From Pochonia chlamydosporia 170 (Eukaryota; Ascomycota; Sordariomycetes; Hypocreales; Clavicipitaceae), in assembly GCF_001653235.2 (NCBI RefSeq), contig NC_035792.1:3906001-3970000 (forward strand): a stretch of DNA of 64,000 nucleotides. Reading direction: 5' to 3'. The notes under the pieces were generated by a model that searched no databases, was not told where the DNA came from, and worked only from the letters and a program-made list of their open reading frames with translations. Positions 34,440 through 46,554 of this stretch are shown here, one piece after another (the stretch's first letter is position 1; each line of letters starts with the position of its first letter). The translations under genes and the position numbers were made by a program.

Positions 34440-35750
34440 TCATTCTGATGCATTTCCGCTAAACGACCAGATTTTGAGGCTTGATTCGTCGAGAACTCTG
34501 TAGGTTCGTCCATGACCAGCATACCCCAAGTGTGTATCACTCTCCTCGTCCACGTTGGAATGCTCCCATCCTCCGGAACATGTAGCAAAGACCGATCCGC
34601 TACGGTGCAAAATTGTGGCACATACAGGGGATTCGTGAACTTTCCAACTCCATGACGGCGGTGTTTCTGCAGCGGTCAACCCGACTTGGTCCCAGACGAC
34701 AACAGAGCCATCCTGAGAACCTGCCCATACTTCAAACCCCCCGTCCCCATATGTGTTGCCCTGAAAGACGTCACAGTTGAGTCTTTGCTGCGTCTCAGCT
34801 TTTCGACCCGTCAAGACGCTGAGGAGCTTCCCTGAGCCTCGAATATCGTAGACCAATAGACCATTTGAGCGACGCTCGTTAATCACAAGATATCGGCCAC
34901 ATGGACTCCATAAAACTTGCATGATACCTTGGCCCAGGTAAACACCCGGAGATCCAGGCAGATCGGTTTCCGATATTTTCCAGTTAGCTACAGCACCATC
35001 TGCGCGATGTAGGTCATACAGTCCCATCCATCGAGTCCATGTTCCAGCAGCGACAAGAATTGCCTGATTAGCATCCGGAGGTGAAACGGCGAGAGCAGAA
35101 ACCGTTCCCTTCATGCCTACTCCGTGCCCTTTGGAAATGTGTCTTTTGGAGGGAATGGTAGGAACTGTTAAAACCGGCCCATCTGATCCGTGCCGCGATA
35201 GGTCGAAATAGTCCAAACGATTTGCGGATCCGCATATGAAGTGAGTGCCAGGATACTGCCATACTAGGGAGGAGGGGGTAATAAACTGCTCTGTTTCATG
35301 TCTAATGAGCTTGTATTGCCCGATTGGGACAGCATTGGTTTGCTCCGCGAAGGCATGATAGAGGTGCAATGGATGATCTCGACAGCCAACGAGGAATGTT
35401 TGCGAAGCAGGTTCGGACAGGGTGAAGAACGGGGAGGGCGCTATGACTTGGGTAGGTTCTGGTAACTTGACAGTAGCCTGCGGTTGCAATTGGAGAGCTT
35501 CGTTTTCTGCATGCAGCAGATCCGCAGGAAGTACAAAGGACGAAACAGAATTGTCCGAAGACCCAGTGAGTATCGTAGTGCCATCAGCAGTCCATTGAGC
35601 TGAAGAGTAGAAGACACGGTTCGACGGAGAGTTGAGTGAGTGTTCTTTGATCGTTGCGGGATGTTCTGCCAATAATTGTGTCCCTGGCGGCTGTGCTGTA
35701 GCATCACCAGCCGGCCGGGGTGGTTCTGGGCTCGTCGATTTGTGCTTCAT
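34440..35750 (-). CDS. WD40 protein of the TCAB1/WDR79 (Swt21-like) family
   Basis: Single exon, 436 aa. After a polar N-terminus the WD repeats begin with FYSSAQWTADGTTILTGSSDNSVSSFVLP. The family-specific run follows: YHAFAEQTNAVPIGQYKLIRHETEQFITPSSLVWQYPGTHFICG in segments, then FDLSRHG, KGTVSALAVSP, GLYDLH, GIMQVLWSPCGRYLVINERRSNGLLVYDIRG, and the closing CSGGWEHSNVDEESDTHLG with SSLKIWSF. Animal TCAB1 brings telomerase and scaRNAs to Cajal bodies; yeast Swt21 is linked to mRNA splicing. The fungal orthologue is likely nuclear and RNA-associated. Length and single-exon structure are ordinary. Confidence 0.88.
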   Translation of the reverse strand: MKHKSTSPEPPRPAGDATAQPPGTQLLAEHPATIKEHSLNSPSNRVFYSSAQWTADGTTILTGSSDNSVSSFVLPADLLHAENEALQLQPQATVKLPEPTQVIAPSPFFTLSEPASQTFLVGCRDHPLHLYHAFAEQTNAVPIGQYKLIRHETEQFITPSSLVWQYPGTHFICGSANRLDYFDLSRHGSDGPVLTVPTIPSKRHISKGHGVGMKGTVSALAVSPPDANQAILVAAGTWTRWMGLYDLHRADGAVANWKISETDLPGSPGVYLGQGIMQVLWSPCGRYLVINERRSNGLLVYDIRGSGKLLSVLTGRKAETQQRLNCDVFQGNTYGDGGFEVWAGSQDGSVVVWDQVGLTAAETPPSWSWKVHESPVCATILHRSGSVFATCSGGWEHSNVDEESDTHLGYAGHGRTYRVLDESSLKIWSFSGNASE

Positions 35751-37378
35751 GGTACATTATACTGGTAAAGATGACTTGGTGTCGCGCTTTTGCTATGGGT
35801 TGTTTGGTAGACTCTGCACAAAAGGCGGGCAGACTCTGGTTGCGGCCCAACTCTCCATGTTGTGGCTATTGGGTAGCCACGTCCACACTCGGTGCTTTCA
35901 TGTTCTCTGGCTGGAAGACGATGCAAAGATTGCAGATTCCTTGTTAAAAAGCGAGTACAGTCGATCCCGTGGGTGTCAGGTTTCTGCAGATGGAATTGAT
36001 AATAAAATTGTCGTGGTGGCCCTGGTCAAGATGGAAAGCTCCATCTCTGGCTGGTCCGTGCTCCCCTGCGCCAGGCCGAACATCTTTGACAAGCCACTTT
36101 CGTCGGGAAGGAGATTGGCTAAAAGGCAGGTGCAGGCGCAGCGCAGGGCAGGAGCTAGTCACGTCATACAGCAGTAATAGTGCCGACACCAGCGGTGACA
36201 GAGACACGGGAGTGTCGAAATTGCATGCTGGTGCATCGCACCTTCCCCCAATCCTTAGGCTGAAATTATGTGATGCAACATACAGGGTACAGTGGTATTG
36301 AATAGATTGGTGTGATGATGATGTTGAATGGCCAAGCTGGTTGCAGTCCCAAGGTAGCGCTTGTTACTGAAGGCCGTAGTCGGACAGCTGTGGCGTCTGG
36401 ATTGGGGTATTCGCATCCTGAAGCAGAAGTTCAGAGGCGCCATGGCATGCACTTCAGATTCTGATATATTACTTCGGAGGCACTTCCGTCCACCAGACTT
36501 GGGCATCCAGCAGACCTGGGTGTGGGGAGACATGGGCTGAAGGTAGAGAGACCGGACCCAGGGTCTCCGTCAAGTGCATATGCCTGGTCAATGTGCATAT
36601 CTCGCTCCAGCTATCGTAGTAACCAGTTTGCCAGTCTCGCCTGGGGCCCTGCCAATCTGCCAAGAGCTGCGCGAGCCACGGCAGGAGCCACACAACGATG
36701 TCGGTGCCATCAGGTGGGTGGGTCTGGGTCCTGCCGCCTGCGTCACAGCACTCTAGTGCTTGATAGCCTCCTAGTGCCAGTGCCAGCACAGGCCAAGGTC
36801 ACGACCACCTCACTCGTCCTCTGACCACCAGACTGGAAGCAGACCGGGCTCTCTGGATGTCACCTTGACCCATCTCGTATCGACCATCCTCTTCCATCCC
36901 CCGAGCCTCATCAGCTTCCCCAACTCCAACACTTCTCGAGCTTCAACAGCTTCAGTCCTGGCTGTCGCTTGTCGGGCCAGCTTCTCCAGAATTGCTGCGG
37001 CGTCTGGACCTGATTTGTTCAATCGCGTCACGTCAATTCCCTAACCAGACTGCCTCCGGTTCTGTGACCCGCTTCAGCTGCATTCATTCCCATTCTCGCA
37101 CAAACGAACATGGTGTCGCGCCACATTTGACAACAACGTGCTTTCTCGAATTTATAACGCTCGGCTTTCTACTTTGAAAAGGAGGGTTCAGAACATTGAA
37201 GACGTCCCGTAACCGCCGGCCTTGGGCTTCCCTGACATCGCTCCTCTCCAACACTGCTTCAAACTTCGGCCCGCTCCGTTGCCTCACCTCGCCAGATAGC
37301 GACTCCACGCGAAGCATCCTACATTGTCAAACTCCCTCTCAACTGAGATCTCCTCTATTGACGTTCTTGGTGGTTAAA
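35751..37378. other. Divergent intergenic region
   Basis: About 1.6 kb between the start of the WD40 gene (-) and the PQ-loop gene (+). No supported gene. The final 500 bp are pyrimidine-rich (TTCC/CTCC runs), consistent with the 5' UTR/promoter of the PQ-loop gene. Confidence 0.45.
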
Positions 37379-38617
37379 ATGGACTCTCTGATATCGTCGT
37401 CAAATTCTCAATGCGAGGCATTGAAGGATCCCTCATACCTCGAACTCGTCATTTCCATGTAAGCCCCATGGCATCGCCTTTCAGGCTCCTTGAGATAAAA
37501 AAGAACGTTATTGACACTACGCTTGTGAAACAGTCTTATTTTGGTCGGCCTCTTAATATCATATCTGCCACAGCATTACCGCATCATTTCTCGAGGCACG
37601 GCAGAGGGGATTTCCCCTTACTTTGTCCTACTGGGGACCACGTCTGCCACCTCGGGCTTTGCCAATATCCTGACAGTTCCCCAGTCTCGCGCCGCCATCG
37701 GGTGTTGCAAAGAACTAGAAAGATTTCAATGTGCTGCTGGGTTGCTGGGCGTCGCTCAACTTGGGACACAGTGGGTCTGTTTTACGCTCATGTATGTTCA
37801 ATGCCCTCTTGCGTCCACCTCTTGCTGATGCATTTTTGTTCGAATGCAACTTGTTTGTTAACAGTAAACTTCTAGCCTGGTTCTATTTCTCATATTTTTC
37901 CGATATCAAGACGCAACCATACCTTCTGAGGAGCTGGGGGGAGAATCTCCCAAATGGCAAACCGCGGTGGGTGTTGGACTTGCCTGTGTCATCCACGGGC
38001 TCCTGGTAGTCATTATCACTGGGGTGTTTACTATTGCGTTGCCGAACCATTTGACGGCATGGGCGGACTTTTTGGGAGTCATGGCTACGGTGCTGGCAGC
38101 AATCCAATACTTCCCGCAGATTTGGACCACGTACCATTTGAAACACGTTGGGAGCTTGAGCATCCCAATGATGTGTATTCAGACGCCTGGTGGCTTTTTG
38201 TTTGCCGCGAGTCTGTACGCTAGACTTGGCCCCAAGGGTTGGAGTACGTGGGCGATCTACCTTCTCACGGCTTTGATGCAGGGTTGCGTCCTTGTTCTGG
38301 CGGTATACTACGAGCTGGCTGCACGACAGCATGAACGCCAGCAGTTGATCCAAGATGGCAGTGGTCATTACTCACCCTTGGAGAATTCAGCACCCCCTCG
38401 ACGTCCGTCGGCAAGCCGAACGTACTCGGAAGGATGGGAACGAGGCTTACCGGGCCCTTTCACGGGACACCCGGAGCGATATGCCGAGACTGAGGAAGAC
38501 TTGGACGATATTCAAGAGAGGGAGCAGAGGGCTATTGAAAGAGAGAACCAGCCCTTGTTACGTCCTGGCGGTATTGGCAACCCTCGGAAGAACTATCGAA
38601 CTACCAAGAAACGTTGA
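37379..38617 (+). CDS. PQ-loop repeat membrane protein
   Basis: Three exons: 37379-37458, 37534-37791 and 37876-38617, giving 359 aa. Intron 2 was closed at the second possible acceptor (CTTCTAG), which gives a hydrophobic FTLILVLFLIFFRYQD and an open frame. The nearer CAG would shift the frame and hit a stop. Two PQ-loops are seen: LVGLLISYLPQHYRIISRGT near residues 30-50 and VLAAIQYFPQIWTTYHLKHVGSLS near 175-200. About seven transmembrane segments are expected. A cytosolic polar tail with acidic EETEEDLDD-like and basic RKNYRTTKKR ends follows. PQ-loop proteins include vacuolar basic amino acid exporters (Ypq) and other transporters; the substrate here is unknown. Confidence 0.87.
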
Positions 38618-40670
38618 GTATAACTGTGTGTGCTGGGAATTCTGAAGTTTGTTCATGTGGCGTTTTGATGTCATAGTTGGTCTTGTTTTTCGCACATATG
38701 CACTTTTGGGGAAAGACAGCGGGAAGGGGAATGCCATCGCCTTTTTGGTTCGACTAGATGTAGGGCATTGCATCCTCTCGTTATACCACAACTATGGAGT
38801 TATAGGGTATCTGCATCTTCAGACGAGTTCCTGCCTTTGGGAAGAAATGAACAACTGTGTCTGTCTTCTGAGCCCAGTGCGAGACTAGTGGCCATAGAGA
38901 CAGGGATTCAGCCCTCCATAGAAAGAATCTATTTGGTCAGATACATGGTAATGCACGGAGTAAACTTGGTGACACCACACTACCGCGTCAAGTCTGGAGG
39001 ACTGCATGTTTGCTGAAGGTGGCAAACGGTGGCAGCATGTCGTGCTACCCAGACTGCATGGCGGAGGCGAAATTATGCTTTTATGTGCTTGACTCTTGAG
39101 TGCCTCTGAGTCTGCTTACCTAGGTTGGTATTCATTCATACGGAGTACTGCATAGGTGGGTAGGTGGGTGGTCAAACACTCGTGCAGAATATGCAGGCGA
39201 CTCATCGCTTGCACAAAATTGAGCGTAGGTGAGACATCTTTGCTTTGAGATAACTACTCCATAAAATGTCCCTAGTTGCGAGATGATTTCTCTCTTTCCA
39301 CAGAGGCATGTGGCAATAGTCACGAGTATCATGTGCATACCATTGTACTGGTGTCTCCGGTCTTGAGATCCCAGATGCACAGGAATGCGTCGCTAGTCTA
39401 GAGATGGTGTTGTGATGGAGTAGTGGTGTTGCTGTTGGCCAAATAACTTAAGTAGACGGGTCTAGCCAAAAGCCCTGCCATGTTATCCCCGTTCTAGATA
39501 TTCGTGGCGATGGTAAGTGGTACACGTCAATCGTGATGTGATTTAACCGCTGCCAGCAGGAGAGTAATCGATTGAGCTCGTACATGATTCGACGGATGGT
39601 ATTGCCTGTCGGATGCTGCTACTTTGTGAGCAGTTTGTCGATTCTATTACAGCTCTAGAGATGGATATTATGATGAGAATCTATTGGACTCGGCCACGCG
39701 TCCACCGATACTGGTATATCAAGGTATTTGTCGGGTCGTGTCTTTTACGTCAAATGTGTTTGTCTGCAGAGGGAACATCGCCAACTCCTAACTCTGTGCC
39801 TCTTCAGCGGACAATTTTGATAATGCAAAGTATGGGTAGTCCTATCGACCATGACAATGACTTTGTCTATAACGGGGTCCACACGCATTTGAACTCTCAG
39901 ACGGTATCACATATCGCAGTGTATACAACAATATTTTGAGATGTATTAGTATATGCTATAATATGTCGAGATGTATTAGTGTATACTTGGATGTGGGCAA
40001 ATACTTTTTACGACAGAGTGTACCTCTGCGAGCTGGTCATGGCGGAGATGTTGGAGATGTCAATTGCTTTTGGTGGGGCAGCTTAAGTGCTTGCATCGTA
40101 AGTATCTCCAGTCCCAGTCTTGTGTTGACAACTTGGCATCGTTTCGGATGACGGAGGAAGCTATCCTGAGTTTTCATCAACAAAGAAAGGGGGAGAAATT
40201 GCCATGCCCTCAGATAGCCTCAGATGAGATGTAAAGTGTTTCTGACTTATGAAGGAGGTAAGGTCTCATGATGACTACGGCACGACTCCGACACAATCAT
40301 ATCTAAGGCAAGAGGCTGCGGCTTGTATTCCGGGGTAAACCATTGATGAGGCCTCATCTTGGCCTATCATAATCAACATCCCGCCTCGTGGGTTCCACCG
40401 TCGAGTCACAGCATGGCATTTCGCACATGGACAAGATACAGTCTGCTATCATTGACTGTACCTTGTGATATGCGCCTTGCCCCGCCATACAAAGAAAGAG
40501 TCATCAACACGTCAAACGACATTGACCCCGAACATCACCAATTCCATCGATCACACAAGTCACATCGAATTGAGCCCAAACCAATCGAACTCTTAGACTG
40601 CCACGGTTACACGACTCGACTCCCTCCCACGATTTGTCTCTACACATTAGAAATATACACATACACATCC
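38618..40670. other. Intergenic region
   Basis: About 2 kb without a supported gene. It contains TACGGAGTA (39138-39146), a GGTGGGTAGG-rich stretch next to it, and a short direct repeat at 39938-39984. A frame open upstream of the R3H gene start (from about 40359) is more likely 5' UTR. Confidence 0.45.
39938..39984. repeat. Direct repeat, two 17-bp copies 30 bp apart
   Basis: GAGATGTATTAGTATAT at 39938-39954 recurs with one change at 39968-39984, in AT-rich non-coding DNA. Confidence 0.8.
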
Positions 40671-41891
40671 ATGGCAATCTACAGCGCCGTTCCTCCCCCA
40701 GAGGACCTCACCAATAATCCCACACAGCTGCAATCGCCATCCACGCCAGTGACCAATGGCGCCATCGACATTGATGCATGGACGATATCTGCGCTTCAAT
40801 CGTTGAGCGTATCGCCAGTCGCACGCGGAACCGGCACCCCGCTGTCCATCCCGCTTGACGATGCCGCGACCGTGATACAGAAGGAAACGCGTGTCGTCGC
40901 ATTCCGCGAATCGTCAGACGACAATGGCCTTCCTCGTCGTCCGCCCTCCAGGCGCGACAGCATGAAGCGCCGCGACGAATTGCTCAAGGGCAAGGAAGGC
41001 AGTCGTCAGCGTAGACGGTGGGAAAATGGTACTGCGCCAACTATATCCCCCGCGCCATGATTTCTAGTTGAATCTCAAATTCGGCTGCTTACCATTTTTT
41101 GCCATCCAGACCATCTTGTCGGTGTTCCCAACGTCCAGCCTCCCGTGGCTGCAGATTGGGAAGTTCACCCGACGCATCCAGTTCAACGGGTTCCCTATCA
41201 GCTCGCCCAGTTTTGGGACCGCGGCGTCCGGCAAAGAGTTGAAGAAAAGACGGCCAAGCTGCAAGCTGTTCGCAAGAAGCAGCAGCTCAAGACTGGTAGT
41301 GCTACTGGCTTGGGTGTAGGCGAAGTGCCCCGGGATCTACGAGAGATGGCGAAGCGCACGCCGGCTATTCGGGGCTGGGTGCATGCGATAGAGGAACCGG
41401 TGCGACAGTTTCTTTTCGAGGAGCAGGACCGACGTTCTGAGTCGGCGCAACGACAATATACGGGCGACGAAATTTCCAATCAGTCTGATTTGGACTCGGA
41501 CGATGAGGAAATTGTCTTTGTGGGTAGGGATAGTGCGATGCGAGAACTGCGAGAAAAGAAGGAGGCTCGATGTCGTAGGGCCAAGAAGGCGGCTAGTCGG
41601 GAGAGGATCGATTCCGGAGTTGTGTTTGACTCATTTGGGGAGGGAGAGAGCGCCGCGTTCAAGTACGTTGAAGCTCCACGTGAATTTAAATGTGATGTTG
41701 TGCATGTTGATGCTAACGGTTTCAGACGCTGGCTGGCTCACTCAATTTCAGATTACTACGGCCTCGCATCGAAATCTGTGACACCATCCAACACGTCATG
41801 TCGAGTTGTATACGTTGGCTTGAAGCAGGTGCATCAACTTAACGGGATGCTGTTGAGGAAGATGCCCCGACCGCTATGGGAGATGTGTTGA
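40671..41891 (+). CDS. R3H domain protein with R3H-associated N-terminal domain
   Basis: Three exons: 40671-41028, 41110-41662 and 41726-41891, giving 358 aa. The start MAIYSAVPPPEDL is chosen because earlier in-frame ATGs add a low-quality extension. The N-terminal half contains the R3H-associated block (RRDELLKGKEGSRQRRRWEN joined to DHLVGVPNVQPPVAADWEVH, then YQLAQFWDRGVRQRVEEKTAKL and RGWVHAIEEPVRQFL). The C-terminus has the R3H signature RWLAH within FKRWLAHSISDYYGLASKSV. R3H folds bind single-stranded nucleic acids, so RNA or ssDNA binding is inferred. Intron 2 (63 nt) has no stop and a length divisible by three, so unspliced transcripts would still encode a full-length, 21-residue-longer protein. 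Confidence 0.85.
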
Positions 41892-43587
41892 AACATGTTT
41901 CTTTCCCTTTGGTCTCTGAGACCTTGTCACTGTTTGGTCTAGACAAAATCTTTAGACATATACGGTAGATTGGGGTACGGCGACATGCAGGCCATATTGT
42001 AGATATTACAGGACTTTCTGCGAGTTGCCGGACTAAGCAACCAGCGTTGACAATATATGTGTACTGTTGTTTGGTCGCATGCTGCTTTTCAGCTTGCAAT
42101 TTGGAATTCCTGGATCCATTGGCTGTCTACTCCCCTGCGACGAGTCTATGCCAACGCCACTATTGCAAGGTATGAAGTCGATGTCTGACGCCAATCTCAC
42201 GGTTGTTGAAGGGCAGGCACTCCTGGGGTCAAAGTTCGCCATGACATCTGGACTTCCGGCTCCGAAACGTTGATAGATGCGGGGTGTTTCAAATGTGGTC
42301 CAAGGTAAGGTATTAGACTAATAAGACGGAGCTGGAAATCACTTCCAAGCGGTGGAAATAGAATCACCGTCGTACAAAGGTTCCAATCCAAGTTGCTTGG
42401 ACATCTCTTCTAGTCAAAGTCAAAGGTTGCCGTCCACACAATCATGTTGGCAAGGGACCATGAGCACTCCTCTAGTATATCAACTTCAGTGATTTTTTAA
42501 AAGGCAGATATAAGGAAAGCCTCTCAAGCTTCCTGCACCTTTTGCTCAGCATCACAAGGCAGGCAACGGCGTGTTGAGTTCGTTGCATGCAAACCATATA
42601 CAGACTCTGTCGTTCAACCCCTCGTTGAATCTACGGCATAAACAAGACGCGCATCTAGTCGTTTTATCTTGCGCTCCTCAGACACCACCATTATACAAGC
42701 CATGGAAGTGGCAACGCCCTCTGCACAAGTTCCCAGCAAATCCTCACCAAACGAGTCATGGGCCAGCGCTCAAGTTTCGATCGTGTCCATCGGGTTGAAT
42801 ACCCGGATAGGACATCTGCAACTTCGGCCGAGTCTAAAGCCTGGTGGCTACAGGGCATGTTTCAGCCACCAAGAATTCCAGCACATGGCTCGCGACGTCC
42901 TGTGGGTAAGGGCACAATTCATTGTCCCTGTCTCAACACCACTCACAAACTAGCGTGGATGAAGGCCCCCCTCGTCCCAATACCTCGATTGGGAATGACA
43001 GCCACAGTTTTCGGTTTGTTCCTGTCACAGAGATGAGGAGAGTGTTCGGCAAAGATCACAAACTGGGGAAGGCTGATCGTCCAAGATTGCTCCACTGCGT
43101 CGAGCTCCAGACTCAACACATGGTTTAGCTAACTTAGCTTCTTATCTGTGCGTACAGTAGCTCTCTGTTGCGTTACAGGGGCCGTCCTGTCATGGGATGG
43201 AAGTTGAGCAGTCTGAGACGCCACGCGGCGGAGCTGAAGAGTCTCAACACACTGAGAATGCCCTTTCAAACAAGCGCCTTTCTCTGAATCTTGCCTCGAG
43301 AGGGAAGTGGTCCACCATGGGCGAGAGGGGTTGGGTGGCTTGAATAGCTTCGTGCTGAAGATTAGGGCCAGTGTGAATCTGGTTTCGCCGAAGATAGCCT
43401 TTGCTGATTTGGGAGGGTTAGGTATGGCCGTTTTTATAAACTGAAACCTGTGTGTTATTTTATTCATGCATGTCCGCACTTGCATGCAAATGCAACAGTT
43501 ATACCAAGTCTTATATACAACCTACATACTCACATACCTTGTATACGGTGATCCTTTGCGAGGTGCCGCCTCCGATGGCAAGTCAAC
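41892..43587. other. Intergenic region
   Basis: About 1.7 kb. Short open frames at 42570-43130 overlap in all three plus-strand frames and could not be joined into a convincing gene. A TATAAA sits at 43435-43440, about 150 bp upstream of the CFEM receptor start. Confidence 0.4.
43435..43440 (+). promoter_or_regulatory. TATAAA upstream of the CFEM receptor gene
   Basis: Exact TATAAA about 150 bp upstream of the start codon at 43588. Promoter use is inferred from position only. Confidence 0.35.
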
Positions 43588-45118
43588 ATGCATTTCACCT
43601 GGGTTTTACTGGCATTGCTCGCCTCGATCAGTTTGGCTGAATCTGAAGGATCCTCGAAATCTTCTCCATCGGCGACGGAAGTGTTGCAACAACTCCCGAA
43701 ATGTGCAGTAAGGACTTACAACGCAACGTGACGGTATGACTATAACTAATACTGGGGTTGGCAGCAAAATTGTTTGGCCACGGCTGTAGTCAAATCAAGA
43801 TGTCAACCAACAGATGTTCAATGCATCTGTGACAGCGAAGGAGTAAACGAAGCAACCACCAAATGTGTACAATTATCTTGTACCGTTCCTGAAGCACTGG
43901 GTATGTCACAAACATGCATCCACAACAGTAGCAACCGTATCGTATGCAAACCCATTCATAACTAACATACACGTCGATAAGTCACCAAGAACATCACATC
44001 AAAAGCCTGCAATTTACCCATCCGCGACAAAGGACCGCAATACATCGCCGCCTCCGTCGCCCTCGGAAGCATCACCATCTTCCTCGTCCTCTTGCGCCTC
44101 GTCTTCAAACAATTCTTCTCCGCGACCAAGAGCCTCAGTCTCGATGACCAAGTCCTCATTGCCGCACTAGCAATTCGAGTTACGTGCACTGCCCTCAATG
44201 TCGCTGGCGTCGGCGCACATGGACTCGGCAAGGACGTTTGGACTCTGCCTCCAGGCGAACTACCCAAGTTTCTGGAATACTTGTACATCTTGGAGGTGCT
44301 CTACCTAGCAGAGGTATCACTCATCAAGCTAGTCCTGTCGCTGTTCTACCTCCAAATCTTCCCAGGGCCTATTATTCGAAAACTACTATACGGCACGATC
44401 GTGTGCAACATCCTATATGGCGTGGTGCTCTGCACGACTGCCATTTTCCAGTGCACGCCTGTGAGCTACTTCTGGACTCAATATACGGAACTTGACACCA
44501 CGGGGCGTTGTATCAACATCAATGCGTTTGGGTGGAGCAATGCGACTATTAGTGTTGCTTTGGATATTTGGATGATTGGCATTCCACTGAGTCAGATCCC
44601 CAAGTTGCAGTTGCAGTGGGTGAAGAAAGTGGGCGTGGCTATCATGTTTCTACTGGGCTCTTTGTGAGTATTATCGCATCGTAATGTTGATATTGATCTA
44701 TCCTAACAGTTTGACTCTTAGCGTCACCATTGTGTCTATACTGAGATTGCAATCCCTCGTCACATGGGCCAACTCTACGAACCCGACCTACGAAGAATGG
44801 GACATTGTCTACTGGTCAACGATAGAAGTCAACGTCGGAATGATTTGCGCATGTCTCCCGACGATGCGTCTCATTCTTGTCCGCATCTTCCCTCGAGTCC
44901 TTGGTGGTACGACCAAGGATAATACCGATGCTCTTGGCTCCAAGGCAGTAGAGGTGCATGTCAGCCGCTCTAACAGAGTTTCTATCAAGGAGATCGGCTT
45001 ATCTGACTTTGGGGCGTCACTGGGACGAACCTGGACGCGGATTGGTGAGTGTATTATTTCGATGTGTTCGTTTTTGGGGTCGTTGCTAATTTGGTTAGAA
45101 TCGAATGCGTCGAGATAG
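43588..45118 (+). CDS. CFEM-domain Pth11-type G-protein-coupled-receptor-like protein
   Basis: Five exons: 43588-43707, 43765-43900, 43982-44663, 44722-45044 and 45099-45118 (the last only 20 nt), giving 426 aa. A signal peptide (HFTWVLLALLASISLAES) leads to an extracellular CFEM domain with eight cysteines spread over exons 1-3 (LPKCA, NCLATAV, RCQPTDVQCICDS, TKCVQLSC, KACNLP). Seven hydrophobic segments then follow the fungal rhodopsin-like pattern (DDQVLIAALAIRV, AEVSLIKLVLSLFYLQIFP, TTAIFQCTPVSYFW, GRCININAFGWSNATISVALDIWMIGIPL, VTIVSILRLQSLV, STIEVNVGMICACLPTMRLI). Relatives such as Pth11 of rice blast sense surface cues and iron/heme-type ligands. The C-terminal tail is short, ending in ESNASR. 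Ligand unknown. Confidence 0.93.
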
Positions 45119-46053
45119 TGCGCTGGTCGTCGCTATCGGCTGGTAATTTGGACATGATTATCGCAGGAGACGACAACGATACCAAAGTGTCAAGATGTTG
45201 AGGTTTTGCTTGCTGGGATTATCTGGCTGGCATTGATTACCTGTGACTGAAGAATTGCCATCTCCATCTTGCCTATGGAGGCGAAGATCTCTGGAATGAT
45301 TGAGGTTTATGAGCTGTATGAACCTAGGTTGTAATGAATAAGATGATACCGTCATGTGTGTGCCTACTTTTGTGTACAATGTCTTCGCAACGTACAGTCT
45401 GTGGTAAACAGTATTTACCTATATTCAAGTATACACTAACACATCTTGATATGCCTTAGCATACAATATAATTTGCGATATATTCCCTGTGTTTAAATAC
45501 TTTTGACCCCCTGCTGTAATTTTGCATCAGCCCTCCCACTGCAGATACCTTCTTCGATTCTTTCCCGCCAAGACCATTATTTTGAAACTCTCTGTTTTTC
45601 TGTCGTACAACCTACTGCAGAATAAACTTAGTCATGGACAAGTACTCTATAAATCCACATTCCATTGCACAACATATGACACATGTGGCACTTCGCCGAT
45701 CCATGATGCCATCCCTGCGAACTCTGCATGAAAGACCAGTCACTAAACCAAGGTAAGTGAGACCTGCTGCCAAAAAGCGGCTCGTCCCTCTCCCATGCAT
45801 CTTGTTCATGCATGCTTCCTTTTTCTATAGTTTGAGTTTGTAAAACACGACGAAAGCGGTGCCGATTCCGTCAGGTTGCACCAAGTTCAGTCAGCATTGA
45901 CTGAAACATCGCGTGGCTGGCCAGCTTGCTCTGCATCGTAGACCGCTTCTCCCGAGATTTGCTTTTACAACTCATCCTTATATATGAGCAGATTTTCCTC
46001 GAAGCCTCAGCCTGAGTACGATTTTCCGCCGACAACACTTACGCACTCTCACT
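45119..46053. other. Intergenic region
   Basis: About 930 bp between the receptor gene and the small secreted protein gene. No supported gene. AT-rich around 45400-45500. It ends with a TATA-like element. Confidence 0.45.
45979..45984 (+). promoter_or_regulatory. TATATA element upstream of the small secreted protein gene
   Basis: TATATA lies 70-75 bp upstream of the start codon at 46054, a usual spacing for a fungal TATA box. Function inferred. Confidence 0.4.
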
Positions 46054-46554
46054 ATGCGATTCCAACCTATCCTGATGGCAGCGGTCTTGTCCGCCGCTGC
46101 CAATTCTCAAGCTCTAGGAAAGGTAATGCCATCTTCCGTTGCTGTCCCACCGGAAACGTGCTGATAAGTTAGGCCTTTTTGTACTCCAAGGAGTCTTGCG
46201 AGGGTACAGAGCACAAGGTTGAGCCGAATGACAAGTGTACTCTCCTACCTGAAAGTTTGTATGTTGATGTCAACGGCGTGTCTTACTACTATGGTAGTTA
46301 ATGAGTTACGGTACAGGAGACGAAAAATTAATGGCGCCAAAGTCCCCAAGGATGTTGTTTGCGACTTTTACACGTAAGTATGGTGGTCTTTATAGGAGTG
46401 GTTGGAACTGACTTAAGCTAGGGATGAGCATTGCAAAGAACCTCTTTTGATTGGCATGGAAGAGCCTGGTGAATGTAGCTTCAGCGAATATGACATTGAA
46501 AACCGGGCGGTGAGTGTTCACTGCTACGACGATAGGGACCAAGATGAAATTTAA
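46054..46554 (+). CDS. Small secreted cysteine-rich protein (effector-like)
   Basis: Four small exons: 46054-46122, 46173-46258, 46317-46373 and 46422-46554, giving 114 aa. Introns are 50, 58 and 48 nt (GTAATG...TTAG, GTATGT...ACAG, GTAAGT...CTAG). Exon joining closes the frame and yields a signal peptide (MRFQPILMAAVLSAAANSQA) and a mature domain of about 95 residues with six cysteines: KESCEGTEHKVEPNDKC, KDVVCDFYTDEHC, PGECSF and VSVHC. The even number and spacing suggest three disulfides. The pattern of regularly spaced cysteines and beta-prone segments recalls small secreted beta-sandwich or crystallin-like fungal proteins; no family is claimed. An alternative donor at 46510 would remove the last cysteine and is less likely. 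Because each exon is short, simple open-frame scanning would miss it. Confidence 0.72.

Noticed and set aside
40359..40670. 104-codon N-terminal extension of the R3H protein
   Set aside because: Low-complexity, poorly conserved-looking sequence with several ATGs; the start at 40671 is better placed and the extension fits a 5' UTR.
42571..43128. Possible two-exon gene with a 48-nt intron near 42906-42953
   Set aside because: No phase of the joined exons gives a convincing protein; all three frames are open only in short pieces.
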